Part shown: in pieces, positions 35,050 to 43,912 of the stretch | How the letters are laid out: every line of letters starts with the position of its first letter | Position numbering within the stretch: position 1 is the stretch's first letter | From: UBA7957 sp965222695 | GTDB lineage: Bacteria > Pseudomonadota > Gammaproteobacteria > Granulosicoccales > Granulosicoccaceae | Assembly (NCBI GenBank): GCA_965222695.1 | Contig: OZ244967.1 | Span: 3,162,001 to 3,226,000 of the forward strand | Reading direction: 5' to 3' | Length of the DNA: 64,000 nucleotides | Position numbers and translations under genes: made by a program | The notes under the pieces: model-generated | What the model was told of the DNA's origin: nothing | The model's input: only the letters and a program-made list of their open reading frames with translations | The model's database searches: none

Positions 35050-36480
35050 CATAGGCGCCAACTTAAGCCCATATCGTTAATTAAACATGGCTTAACCCCA
35101 TTTTCCGGCAACTCTCTATAAGGTCTGTTATTTCTTCGGGCAGTGCCTGTAGTTGCCGTTTTCGCGGCCGCTCAGTCATGCTTTTTAGTCCGTCGGCAAT
35201 AAATTGATCGCGTCGAGGAAAACAAGCCTTTATTATGGCTTTGAACTCGTCTGCGATACTCCGTAATGGGCGCCAATCCGTTATTTCTCGTGGCGCATCC
35301 ATCTTTCTTTTCATGGGTGCAAAACGACTTTGCACAATGTTCTCCGCCACTGCAACGTACAACAATTTACCGTGTAAATACAACTGGGATAATTCTGACT
35401 CTTTCCGTGCACGCAGCTTATCTATATCCAGCAGGCTTTTCATCCGCTTGATCAATAACTCCACTTGCCATCGCACACGATACAACGCTGAGGCGGTTTC
35501 GGTACTCAATAGTGAAGGCGGCAACGAACTCAGCACCAGTACCCAACCACTCAAGTAAAGTGTTTTTTTACTCGCCTTTCCGCTGATGTTTTTCGATCGA
35601 CGATGAGCTCTGCGGCGCGCTTCGATGGCTTTGTCCGCCGGTAACGGCACCGCATGAACAACTACCGGGATTCGCTTATTGCCGTGACACAAATAGGCTT
35701 CTATAGAACCCGCTCGCCCGTTTAGGGTTTGCACTCGACTATGCCAGTCTATTTTTACCATTCGACCGACCTCATCTTGTTCAAACAGCTTCATACCATG
35801 GGCATTATACCTTAATACAATTTCGCCGCCTTTATCCAAAAACGGGACTAACGATTTAGGTGAATTGTAACCACGATCAACCAACACAACGTCACCCGAC
35901 TCCAGGGTATAGTGATCTAAACTCTCGGCCACCTTATCGCTTGTCACTTCGACCTGGCGTACACTCAGATTGATCAGATCAATGGCAATATGTAATCGGT
36001 ATGTGGTTTCTCTCGCACCCGGTTCTTGTACCGTAGAGCCATCAATGACAATAAAGCGTAAAGAGCCGCTATCGACAACCGACTCCAATCCAAAGACACC
36101 GGCCAACAGCGACTTCACCCATGGCACACAAGCGGTGAGCCGTTTTTTACCGCCGTGTCACTCAGATACCCCTGGTGGTGAGCTACCTCGGCGGCACAGC
36201 TACGCAATGACAGATCTAATCCACAATACAGCATCACCAGCTGAAGTAACTGCAACGGACTTTGAATTTTTCGACTCCGTGTAAAGGCTTTAAACTCATA
36301 GGCTTGTTGCTGATAATCGGCCGGTAGGGCTTGCATAAATTGTTCAAAACGGCTATCTAGTGTTTGTGGCTGCTTCATAGTGACTTTCACTTTGGTAGGT
36401 AAAAGCTATTCTGTGTAGTAGCCACACCCTCTTTTTTCAAATACTTCTCATGGGCTTAGAGGCTTAAGTTGGCGCCTATG
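35050..36480 (-). mobile_element. IS4-family insertion sequence, 1431 bp
   Basis: Ends are the perfect 20-base inverted repeats CATAGGCGCCAACTTAAGCC (35050-35069) and its complement (36461-36480). The 11-base direct repeat CCTGATCCACT lies on both sides (35039-35049 and 36481-36491), the size expected for IS4. Copy 1 of the duplicated segment retains the empty site. Confidence 0.93.
35081..36390 (-). CDS. IS4-family transposase in two overlapping frames
   Basis: The first frame (36390 to 36115) encodes ~91 residues (FEQFMQALPADYQQQAYEFK and on) and ends at a TGA; the second (from the 36.13 kb region to 35081) encodes the DDE core: Asp in FIVIDGSTVQEPGA, Asp in VVLVDRGYNSPKSL, and Glu in YRVRWQVELLIKRMKSLLDI. 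The frames join at A-AAA-AAC (36142-36148, minus strand), a canonical -1 slippery heptamer, so a full transposase could be made by programmed frameshifting. A simple one-base loss from an A7 run is the alternative. Confidence 0.85.
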
Positions 36481-36529
36481 CCTGATCCACTCCAGTCACT
36501 CATGCTTAGAAAATAAGCCATTATAACTC

Positions 36530-36945
36530 TTCACACCCGCGGCAATGCCGTCACGGGACGCGGAGTGTAGAACGTCATAGGTGTTTGATCACGTGTTGTA
36601 CGAGTGTGAGGTTCCGGGGCGTAATACCCGAAATCACCTTGCCGCCGGGTAAAGCGATTTGCAACGCTGATGCTGACTCTGTTTGAATATTCACCGGTAC
36701 AAAAGCACCGGACTTAAGGTGCGATAGTCTTAATGACGATGCGGGTTGAGGATCTAACTTTTTGCGCCAGCAGGTGAATTGATGAGGCACCAGATTGTGT
36801 TGACGGCAAAAGGCGGTTTTATCATCGCTGTCGCCAGTTGGAGTCAATTGGTCTTTGACGAGTGAGATTTCTGTCAGAATAAAATCTGACTCAAATCAGC
36901 AAATTCTCGCTACGGTACAAAGATCTTAGACAGGCTCTGTGAGAA
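36530..36945 (-). mobile_element. IS66-type element, left-end relic
   Basis: Reading leftward from 36945, GAGCCTGTCTAAGATCTTTG, then GCGAGAATTTGCTGATTTGA, match the end sequence of the MITE at 17.5 kb. The damaged tnpA follows, and the element stops near 36530. No right end is visible. Confidence 0.6.
36575..36847 (-). pseudogene. IS66-family accessory protein TnpA, damaged
   Basis: The frame reads KTAFCRQHNLVPHQFTCWRK and, further on, ALQIALPGGKVISGI and NLTLVQ, which is the TnpA (IS66 orf1) pattern. The N-terminal helix expected before KTAFC is missing or out of frame. TnpB and the large TnpC transposase of IS66 are absent. Upstream (36860-36945) is the element's left end. Confidence 0.7.
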
Positions 36946-37130
36946 TCGGCTTAATGTCTATAGATTCTCTATGGTACTCAGTTGCTAAGCGCTTTACTTT
37001 TTTCGCTTGCGGGCAAGCTCCTACGGCATGGAGACGGTTGCTGGTATTGGAAAGGTGCCCCGCCCTCCTCTTGACTAAACGTCCCTGCATAAGTCAGAGT
37101 TGTATCTTATAACAGCAAGGGCGTAATCAC

Positions 37131-38738
37131 ATGTCACAAAGACCAAATGTAGTCCTTATACTTGCCGATGATATGGGTTTTTCTGATCTTGGCGTTACCG
37201 GATCGGAAATCAGAACACCAAATATAGATCGGCTTGCAAATAACGGGGTGCTCCTCACGGCCATGTACAACTGTGCGCGTTGCTGTCCGACGCGGGCGTC
37301 TCTGCTGACGGGTCTCTATCCGCACAGTGCGGGGGTCGGTCACATGGGGGCCAACCTTGGAACCCCTGCCTACCAGGGGTTTTTACGCAACGACAGCGTC
37401 ACCATAGCCGAAGTGCTGCGTGAGTCGGGTTACCGAACCATGATGTCTGGCAAATGGCATGTTGCCGGCGATTTCATGGCCAGGGAAGTCGATTCCTGGC
37501 GCGTCGGTGATATCGATCATCCGACCCCCCGCCAGCGTGGATTCGACCGCTTCTACGGCATAGTCGATGGCGTGACGAACTTCTTTTCTCCCCACTTTAT
37601 GTTGGAAGACGATAGACGCGTCGACGTTTTCCCTGACAATTTTTATTTCACCGACTCGATCACCGACAAAGCCATTGGAATGGTGGAAGAAGCAGTCGAC
37701 GCCGACAAACCCTTCTTTCTCTACCTCGCACATGCCGCACCGCACTGGCCCTTGCACGCGCCGGCGGAAGACATCGCACGCTACGATAGGGTCTATACCA
37801 AGGGTTGGGACGAAATACGAACCGCGCGGCACGAAGAGATGAACGGACGGCGGATTCTGGAGCGGAACTGGGATATTTCTCCGCGTGATGAAGAAGTCAT
37901 GGCCTGGAGGGATGTCCGCCTCACCGATTGGGAAGCGAGTAAAATGGCGGTCTACGCCGCAATGGTCGACCGGATGGACCAGTCAATCGGAAGGCTGATC
38001 ATGGCCTTGGAAAAGCTTAGCCAATTGGATAATACCCTTATCCTGTTTCTGTCCGACAATGGTGGCTGCGCAGAGTTCATGGCGGAGGACGGCTGGGCAA
38101 AGTTTTTTCCAAACATAACCCATGACGGTCGCAAGATCACCATGGGGAACATTCCCAATCTGTTTCCGGGTGATGTGCTGACCTACCAGAGTTACGACAA
38201 GCCATGGGCGAACGCGTCGAACACACCCTTCCGTCTCTTTAAGCACTACGTTCATGAAGGCGGCATTTCAACGCCTCTTATCGCCCACTGGCCAAACAGG
38301 ATCAAGCAATCACCGCCAGCACACGCCCCATGCCACGTAGTGGACATATTACCAACGATCCTGGCGGCAACGGGTTGCCCCTATGTCACCGAACTCGGCG
38401 GCCACGCAATACAACCCCTGCAGGGCGAGAGCTTTCTCGGACTCCTTTATGGTGAGCATTGGTCCCGCCAGCAACCGATCTTTTTTGAACATGAAGGCAA
38501 CAGCGCTGTTCGACTAAACAACTTCAAACTGGTGCGGAAGCACGGCCATGACTGGGAACTCTATGATATGGAAAAGGACCGAACAGAGCTCAACAACATT
38601 GCCGGACAAAACATGCCGCTGAAACGCAAGCTGGTCAAGCAGTATGACGACTGGGCCGAAAAGACAGGCGTTCTCGACTGGAGTATTGCACTGCCGAGAG
38701 TACTCGATGCCTGGAAGATGGAAAACGTCGAGGGGTAA
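37131..38738 (+). CDS. Arylsulfatase, cysteine-type (type I sulfatase)
   Basis: 535 residues. The N-terminus NVVLILADDMGFSDLG holds the two metal-binding aspartates, and the C-x-P-x-R motif is CCPTR with the residue converted to formylglycine at Cys51, followed by ASLLTGLYPHSAGVGHM. KWHVAGD and the second metal site LSDNGGCAEF are intact. It hydrolyses sulfate esters. No signal peptide is evident, so cytoplasmic action is likely unless the true start lies upstream. A formylglycine-generating enzyme is not encoded nearby. Flanked by an IS66 relic, which suggests transfer. Confidence 0.92.
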   Translation: MSQRPNVVLILADDMGFSDLGVTGSEIRTPNIDRLANNGVLLTAMYNCARCCPTRASLLTGLYPHSAGVGHMGANLGTPAYQGFLRNDSVTIAEVLRESGYRTMMSGKWHVAGDFMAREVDSWRVGDIDHPTPRQRGFDRFYGIVDGVTNFFSPHFMLEDDRRVDVFPDNFYFTDSITDKAIGMVEEAVDADKPFFLYLAHAAPHWPLHAPAEDIARYDRVYTKGWDEIRTARHEEMNGRRILERNWDISPRDEEVMAWRDVRLTDWEASKMAVYAAMVDRMDQSIGRLIMALEKLSQLDNTLILFLSDNGGCAEFMAEDGWAKFFPNITHDGRKITMGNIPNLFPGDVLTYQSYDKPWANASNTPFRLFKHYVHEGGISTPLIAHWPNRIKQSPPAHAPCHVVDILPTILAATGCPYVTELGGHAIQPLQGESFLGLLYGEHWSRQQPIFFEHEGNSAVRLNNFKLVRKHGHDWELYDMEKDRTELNNIAGQNMPLKRKLVKQYDDWAEKTGVLDWSIALPRVLDAWKMENVEG

Positions 38739-38904
38739 ACCAGTTTTTTTTTTAACGTTCGATTTTTGTACATCGAAAGATTTTACTGGCTAACCGAATT
38801 TGTCGACGATGCTACTTCTAGGCCTGACCGTCTCAAATGAGCGCGGATCAGCCCGTGACCAGTTTTAATTTTCCTGTTTGATGCGAGCTTGTCGGATGGG
38901 AAGT

Positions 38905-38928
38905 ATCGGCCAATACCAGCCATTCATT
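38905..38928 (+). repeat. Direct repeat, left of vapBC
   Basis: ATCGGCCAATACCAGCCATT and the next four bases match 39721-39744 at about 20 of 24 positions, in the same orientation. The pair brackets the vapBC operon. Confidence 0.5.
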
Positions 38929-39032
38929 ATCACTTTTGTTTTATCCGGTAGCCACTACTTTAAATCATCGGTTGCAATCCTCCTTTTATAGGATATACTT
39001 TATGTATATCCCTGAGTGCGGAGTAATTGGTA

Positions 39033-39263
39033 ATGGAAAAGGCTCGTATTTTCAAATCGAATCAAAGTCAGGCAGTACGCTTACCCAAACCGGTCGCCTT
39101 GCCTGACACCGTCAAAGAAGTGCAAATCATTTCTCTTGGAACTGCGCGCTTGATAGTGCCGTTTGGTGATGCCTGGAATTCGTGGTTTGAGGATGAGGGA
39201 GTCTCAGATGACTTCATGCAGGATCGTGAACAACCAGAGCCACAGCAAAGAGAAGAGATGTGA
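39033..39263 (+). CDS. vapB: VapB-type antitoxin
   Basis: 76 residues; GGAG at 39020 supports ATG 39033. The N-terminus KARIFKSNQSQAVRLPK is the AbrB/SpoVT-like DNA-binding fold typical of VagC/VapB antitoxins; the acidic C-terminus (DEGVSDDFMQDREQPEPQ) would wrap the toxin. It neutralises VapC and represses the operon. Overlaps the vapC start by four bases. Confidence 0.92.
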   Translation: MEKARIFKSNQSQAVRLPKPVALPDTVKEVQIISLGTARLIVPFGDAWNSWFEDEGVSDDFMQDREQPEPQQREEM

Positions 39264-39670
39264 TTCGATATTTGCTCGATACAAACATTGTCATATATAC
39301 GATGAAAAACAAGCCACTGGCAGTACGACAGGCATTTGCGAGATTCCATGAAGAAATCGCCATTTCTGCAGTGACGCTGATGGAGCTCTATTATGGTGCT
39401 GAGCGATCTTCGGATAAGCCACGTAACTTAAAGTCGGTTGAAGGGTTGGCAGCCAGACTGTCCGTATTAGATTTTGACGTGCATGCCGCATCTCATACAG
39501 GCGAAATTCGTGCACAACTTGCAAATGTCGGTAAACCAATAGGACCCTATGATGCGATGATCGCAGGACATGCTCGATCTCGTGGATTCGTTTTAGTATC
39601 CAACAATGAAAGAGAATTCAAACGCGTTGATGGGCTGCGAATTGAGAATTGGACTTTAACAGCTACATAG
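39260..39670 (+). CDS. vapC: VapC PIN-domain toxin
   Basis: 136 residues, GTG start overlapping the vapB stop. PIN-domain acidic residues are seen in YLLDTNIVIY, TLMELYYGAE, GPYDAMIAGHA and LVSNNEREFKRV. This subgroup cleaves initiator tRNA in enterobacteria. Complete and in frame, so the pair is likely functional. Flanking direct repeats suggest that it arrived as a cassette. Confidence 0.92.
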   Translation: MIRYLLDTNIVIYTMKNKPLAVRQAFARFHEEIAISAVTLMELYYGAERSSDKPRNLKSVEGLAARLSVLDFDVHAASHTGEIRAQLANVGKPIGPYDAMIAGHARSRGFVLVSNNEREFKRVDGLRIENWTLTAT

Positions 39671-39720
39671 TCTACTTCTATGTAATACAGAGTAGCATTA
39701 TAGGCCTGTAGTAAGCAGCT

Positions 39721-39744
39721 ATCGGCCAGTTCCAGCCATTGATT
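39721..39744 (+). repeat. Direct repeat, right of vapBC
   Basis: ATCGGCCAGTTCCAGCCATT plus four bases; partner of the repeat at 38905. The distance between the two repeats is about 816 bases. Confidence 0.5.
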
Positions 39745-40061
39745 TACCGCAATTCCTGTACTTTAACCTCACGCATCATGAGGAAAAGTGGTAGCCCCAG
39801 TGACACGCCCACAGTACATGTCCCGAGTGCTGGCAACCATAGCTTTTTCATGTTCAACCGTCGCCCCTCAAAATAAATAAGAATCAATACTGCAATGGCT
39901 GAAACAATCACATCGAGCCATGCAAACGCCGCTATGTTAGGCCCAAATGCTTGTGCAAGTAGCAGCTTGATATCCAATCCATTTTCTAAAAGCCAAGGAA
40001 CAAATTGAGATAGAGGTGCAAGTGTTCCAATTACAGCAAGCAATGCGTACATAGATTTCAT
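39744..40061 (-). CDS. DUF2834 small membrane protein
   Basis: 105 residues with three hydrophobic helices (about 4-26, 45-64 and 75-95). The order of features (PLSQFVPWLLENGLD, AWLDVIVSAIAVLILIYFEG, RRLNMKKLWLPALGT, GVSLGLPLFLMMRE) matches DUF2834, an inner-membrane family without known function. Its stop abuts the vapBC right-hand repeat. Single-gene unit, facing the vapC gene tail to tail. Confidence 0.75.
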   Translation of the reverse strand: MKSMYALLAVIGTLAPLSQFVPWLLENGLDIKLLLAQAFGPNIAAFAWLDVIVSAIAVLILIYFEGRRLNMKKLWLPALGTCTVGVSLGLPLFLMMREVKVQELR

Positions 40062-40207
40062 CTGGCTTCCTGAACTCCGTAGTGTGCCGTAATTCTCCCA
40101 GAGTAAAGAAAAGTTTTAAAGACCGCTTCGGGCACGGAAGCGCCCGTAGTATCCCGGCACAGCGCTAGCACCAAAATAGATTCCATTCAAAAGAAGAGGA
40201 ATCGAAT

Positions 40208-40825
40208 ATGTCACATCTACATACATCATCAGTCCCATGGAACAAGGGAAAATTAATCGGACAAAAAAGCCCTTTAAAGCTGAAAGAAATATGGGCCATA
40301 AGAGTCAGGCTGCAATTGGCTAAAAAAATACGTGATTTGGCGTTATTCAATTTAGCCATAGACAGTAAATTACGCGGTAGTGATTTAGTAAAAATTCGTG
40401 TTAGTGATATCGCAAAATCAGGCATCGTCTCAAGCCGAGCAATGGTGCAACAACAAAAAACAGGTCGAGCCGTTCAATTCGAAATCACCGAACAGACCCG
40501 CGAAGCCATTTCAGCATGGATTGAGAAAGCCAAATTATCAGGCTCACAGTTCTTATTTCCGAGCAGGTTAAAAGCATCTTCGCATCTTTCAACAAGACAA
40601 TACGCTCGAATAGTGGAAAATTGGGTCACTGAAATTGGACTTGATCCGAGCAAGTATGGAACACACTCGCTGAGACGTACAAAACTTACTTTAATTTATA
40701 AACGCACCAAAAACCTGCGTGCTGTTCAATTGCTTTTGGGGCATACTAAGTTGGAAAGTACTGTTCGATATTTAGGAATAGAAGTTGACGATGCATTGGA
40801 AATTGCCGAACAAACTGAAATCTAG
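40208..40825 (+). CDS. Short tyrosine recombinase/integrase
   Basis: 205 residues: only the catalytic domain, without the usual N-terminal SAM-like DNA-binding domain. Catalytic residues can be placed: Arg in LRGSDLVKIR, HSLRRTK (HxxR), LLGHTKLEST and the nucleophile Tyr in VRYLG. Such minimal integrases are common in proteobacterial genomic islands. A hairpin (AGCGCC 40834-40839 with GGCGCT 40850-40855) follows the stop and may be a terminator. Its target site is not evident. Confidence 0.85.
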   Translation: MSHLHTSSVPWNKGKLIGQKSPLKLKEIWAIRVRLQLAKKIRDLALFNLAIDSKLRGSDLVKIRVSDIAKSGIVSSRAMVQQQKTGRAVQFEITEQTREAISAWIEKAKLSGSQFLFPSRLKASSHLSTRQYARIVENWVTEIGLDPSKYGTHSLRRTKLTLIYKRTKNLRAVQLLLGHTKLESTVRYLGIEVDDALEIAEQTEI

Positions 40826-41009
40826 ATTAATTTAGCGCCTCTTTGATGGGGCGCTTTCCGGCCAAAGGACTAAACCGCTATCGCGGTAGTGTCCGTGCAT
40901 TTGGTTAGTTCGGTACCCGGAAACATACACCCCTACGGTCAGTAGGACCCTCCTGTGTTGAGGTTGTAATCACCACAACCACAACGCTCAACAAACAGGA
41001 GAGAGACCT

Positions 41010-41891
41010 ATGACTAAGTCTACCATTTCCCCACTGCGCCAGCGCATGATTGATGATATGACATTGCGCCGACTCCATGATAAAACTCAGCTCACTTATA
41101 TCCGTGCGGTAAAGCGCTTAACCCAGTTTTTGCACCGATCACCTGATACCGCAAGCACTGAAGATCTGAGCCTATTCCAGAAGTTTCTTGTCGAACAAGG
41201 TGTTTCTGGCCAGACCATTAACGCCACTATTATCGGTTTACGCTTTTTCTTTGAGAACACTCTCGATCAGCCCCATCGGATGCGGTATATGAGTTCTGTG
41301 CGTGTTCCTGAGAAGTTACCGCGGGTATTAAGCGTCGAAGAGGTGGCTCGCTTATTACAATGCGCACCCAACCTCAAAGCCAAAGCCGCTTTGTCTGTCG
41401 CCTACGGTGCGGGATTACGTGCAAAAGAGGTGACGCATCTCAAGGTCACCGATATTGACAGTGAACGTATGGTGATTCGTGTTGAGCAAGGCAAAGGCGG
41501 ACGAGACAGACAAGCGATACTGGCGCCTGAGTTATTGCAGCTATTACGCATTTGGTGGCGTGAAGGGCATCGGCTTGGCAAGATGCTTCCTGGTGGTTGG
41601 TTATTTCCGGGGATGAACCCCATCAACCCACTTTCGACACGACAATTGAACCGCATGGTCAAACAAGCGGCCGAGGAAGCGGAAATGGATTACCGTAGTG
41701 TATCCATGCATACGCTGCGGCACAGTTTTGCAACTCATTTGTTAGAGCAAAAAGTCGATATCCGCGTCATCCAAGTCTTGCTTGGTCACAAGAAATTGAC
41801 CACGACTGCGCGCTACACCCAGGTCGCGGCTCACACCTTGAGTGAGGTAATGAGCCCACTGGAAGCGCTTAAAGATATACATACAGCCTGA
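41010..41891 (+). CDS. Tyrosine recombinase associated with IS91-type elements
   Basis: 293 residues, with an N-terminal SAM-like domain (SPLRQRMIDDMTLRRLHDKT) and a complete catalytic domain: Arg in GAGLRAKEVTHLK, HTLRHSFATHLL, LLGHKKLTTT and Tyr in ARYTQV. In the IS91 subgroup that carries such a gene it precedes the HUH transposase, as here (nine bases apart). Its role in transposition is not established. Confidence 0.9.
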   Translation: MTKSTISPLRQRMIDDMTLRRLHDKTQLTYIRAVKRLTQFLHRSPDTASTEDLSLFQKFLVEQGVSGQTINATIIGLRFFFENTLDQPHRMRYMSSVRVPEKLPRVLSVEEVARLLQCAPNLKAKAALSVAYGAGLRAKEVTHLKVTDIDSERMVIRVEQGKGGRDRQAILAPELLQLLRIWWREGHRLGKMLPGGWLFPGMNPINPLSTRQLNRMVKQAAEEAEMDYRSVSMHTLRHSFATHLLEQKVDIRVIQVLLGHKKLTTTARYTQVAAHTLSEVMSPLEALKDIHTA

Positions 41892-41899
41892 ACCCGATC

Positions 41900-43060
41900 A
41901 TGGTACGGCCACCTCTAGAGGTGGCGGATATCTTGCGCCGTGAGGGTGCAGCCTGGCGCCGCGCGCATGCCGGACACATCAGTCTGGGCCAGTTACAGGT
42001 CATGTCCGCCATTGAGAACTGCCGAACCGACGTGCTCGGCGGTCACGTGCTGCATTGTGGGCAGTGCGATGAACAATTGATCGCTTACAATTCCTGTCGG
42101 AATCGACACTGTCCCAAGTGCTGTGGCACCAAGGCGCGACAATGGTTGGAAGATCGTAAAGCAGAGCTGTTGCCTGTCGACTATTATCACGTGGTATTTA
42201 CTCTGCCCGCGAAGATTGCAGACTTGGCCTATCAGAATAAAGCGATTATTTACGACTTACTGTTCAAAGTCTCGGCTGCAACACTCTCCACCATCGCCGC
42301 CGATCCAAAACACCTAGGCGCTAAAATCGATTTTATCTCTGTATTACACACCTGGGGTTCGGCAATGACCCATCACCCCCACGTACACTGCATCGTACCC
42401 GGTGGCGGGTTGGATGCACAATCGGCATGGAAACCTTGCAAATCCGGGTTCTTTCTGCCTGTGCGGGTATTGTCTCGATTGTTTAGACGGTTGTTTCTCG
42501 AGCAGCTTCAGCAAGCTTATGATAACGGTCACCTAAAGTTCCACGGTCAGTTAGTCGAACTCCAGCAGACTAAACGCTTCATGCACTATCTGGCTCCGCT
42601 TCGTAACAGTGAATGGGTTGTCTATGCCAAGCTACCATTTGCCGGACCTGAAGCCGTATTGGCTTATTTATCACGTTACACACACCGAGTCGCCATCGCC
42701 AATTCTCGGTTGATATGTGCTGATGAACACGGCATCACCTTCAACTGGAAAGACTACCGCACGAAACGCTGTATCCGTTATAAACCAATGACACTGACAG
42801 CGGATGAGTTTATCCGGCGCTTTTTAATCCATGTGTTACCCAAAGGCTTCCACCGCATCCGACACTACGGCCTGCTTGCCAGTCCTGTTCGAAGAAAACA
42901 CCTGGAGCGATTACGCACGGTTCTGCAGGTTGAGGAAACCGAAAACACAGAAAGTGAGATCGAAATAGAGAAACCGGCTAGCTTCGTTTGTAGAACCTGT
43001 GGGGAGCCACTTCACATCATTGACATCGTGATTCCCCGAAACAGAGCGCCACCATGCTAA
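41900..43060 (+). CDS. IS91-family HUH (rolling-circle) transposase
   Basis: 386 residues. An N-terminal zinc-binding region (CGQCDEQL, then SCRNRHCPKCCG) is followed by the HUH motif in THHPHVHCIVPGGG and the tyrosine region YLSRYTHRVAIANSRL. These are the single-stranded DNA endonuclease features of IS91. A C-terminal CRTCGEP zinc-like pair ends the protein. Full length and apparently intact. Confidence 0.93.
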   Translation: MVRPPLEVADILRREGAAWRRAHAGHISLGQLQVMSAIENCRTDVLGGHVLHCGQCDEQLIAYNSCRNRHCPKCCGTKARQWLEDRKAELLPVDYYHVVFTLPAKIADLAYQNKAIIYDLLFKVSAATLSTIAADPKHLGAKIDFISVLHTWGSAMTHHPHVHCIVPGGGLDAQSAWKPCKSGFFLPVRVLSRLFRRLFLEQLQQAYDNGHLKFHGQLVELQQTKRFMHYLAPLRNSEWVVYAKLPFAGPEAVLAYLSRYTHRVAIANSRLICADEHGITFNWKDYRTKRCIRYKPMTLTADEFIRRFLIHVLPKGFHRIRHYGLLASPVRRKHLERLRTVLQVEETENTESEIEIEKPASFVCRTCGEPLHIIDIVIPRNRAPPC

Positions 43061-43912
43061 TAACACGAGTAACAAGCAAAACGGCTCGAGCATCCATCAG
43101 GGTGCCTGGCTTGCTGTTGCCTATTCGACAAAATCGTAACAAAAATTACCGAGAATCAGGAAAAATAATCACCATTTATAAGCAAGTACGAACAATAAAC
43201 AGACGCAGCCAGTATCTAGCATCGCCCAACAGAGAAAGACGGTTTAAACAAAGCCCATAGCATCGGCCCGCGGTTTCCTCCCCTGGACATTATTGAACAC
43301 CCGCTTCCCATACCGGGGAGGCTTAGGGTACTCTGTGATCGCGGTTGTCCAATAATGCTAACCAGGTGCCGCCGTTCGGTTATATTAGAGTGAACCTTGG
43401 ATCTTGAACGTTAGGAGTGACAGCAAACTGTTAGGAAGCAGTCACTGCTAAGAGAGGTTGAATTGGCTCCTCTCGACCCAAATCAGACAACAAATCCAAG
43501 ACACTGGTGATGATGCTGAGATCCCTCAAGAATCCAGAGCTGTATTGAGTTTTTTTCGGGACCAGGCCATAACAAAGGGCACTCAAACCCCAAGATAGAA
43601 CCCTATTCGGTCTGAGATCGAGTCCGAGCAGAGTTCGGAAACCTTCCCATCCCTTACCCTGCTTGGCTCTCCGGTCGGCCCGCGTCCGCAAGAACCACGG
43701 GCAACTCAGCTTCTGCGCACTTTTCCCATAAACAGTCAAAATCACCACTGGGTTTCTACCTTGGGAAAAATTCCTGCGCGGACCCAACTTGCATCTAACA
43801 ATACCTGCCTGCCGAGATCTTCATCAGAAATCCTTCACCAGTTACGACATTCGAACAGCGTTCGGCGAATGGCAGAATTGGGCGGTTTTTTTGAGTGATG
43901 TTCATACCAGTG
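43061..43912. other. IS91 tail and unexplained DNA before the TPP-enzyme gene
   Basis: The first ~330 bases are the non-coding end of the IS91 element. From 43390 to 43912 no gene is recognised. A minus-strand frame (43431-43787, 118 codons) reads GFRTLLGLDLRPNRVLSWGL and similar but has no known match that I recall and no ribosome site; stop codons interrupt the frame just upstream. It could be a decayed transposase. Confidence 0.4.

Larger units (their letters stand above)
33531..36505. repeat. Duplicated segment, copy 2 (about 1.53 kb without the IS4 insertion)
   Basis: Second copy of the segment at 29091-32281. Here the two genes are uninterrupted, and the IS4-type element has inserted in the 3' non-coding part at 35050. 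After removal of the two insertions the copies are about 1541 and 1533 bases long and collinear. Confidence 0.85.
40870..43390 (+). mobile_element. IS91-family element with accessory tyrosine recombinase
   Basis: Contains a recombinase-HUH transposase pair nine bases apart. Ends cannot be fixed exactly, since this family lacks long inverted repeats and target duplications. ATCGCGGTAGTGTCC (40880-40894) near the left and ATCGCGGTTGTCC (43338-43350) near the right resemble each other, and hairpins lie beside them (ACCGC/GCGGT at ~40874; CCTCCCC/GGGGAGG at ~43275-43315), as expected for ori/ter-type ends. Boundaries are approximate. Confidence 0.6.

Noticed and set aside
43431..43787. 118-codon minus-strand ORF beside the IS91 element
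   Set aside because: No ribosome site, stops close upstream in the apparent continuation, and no family I recognise. Possibly a decayed element; not called as a gene.
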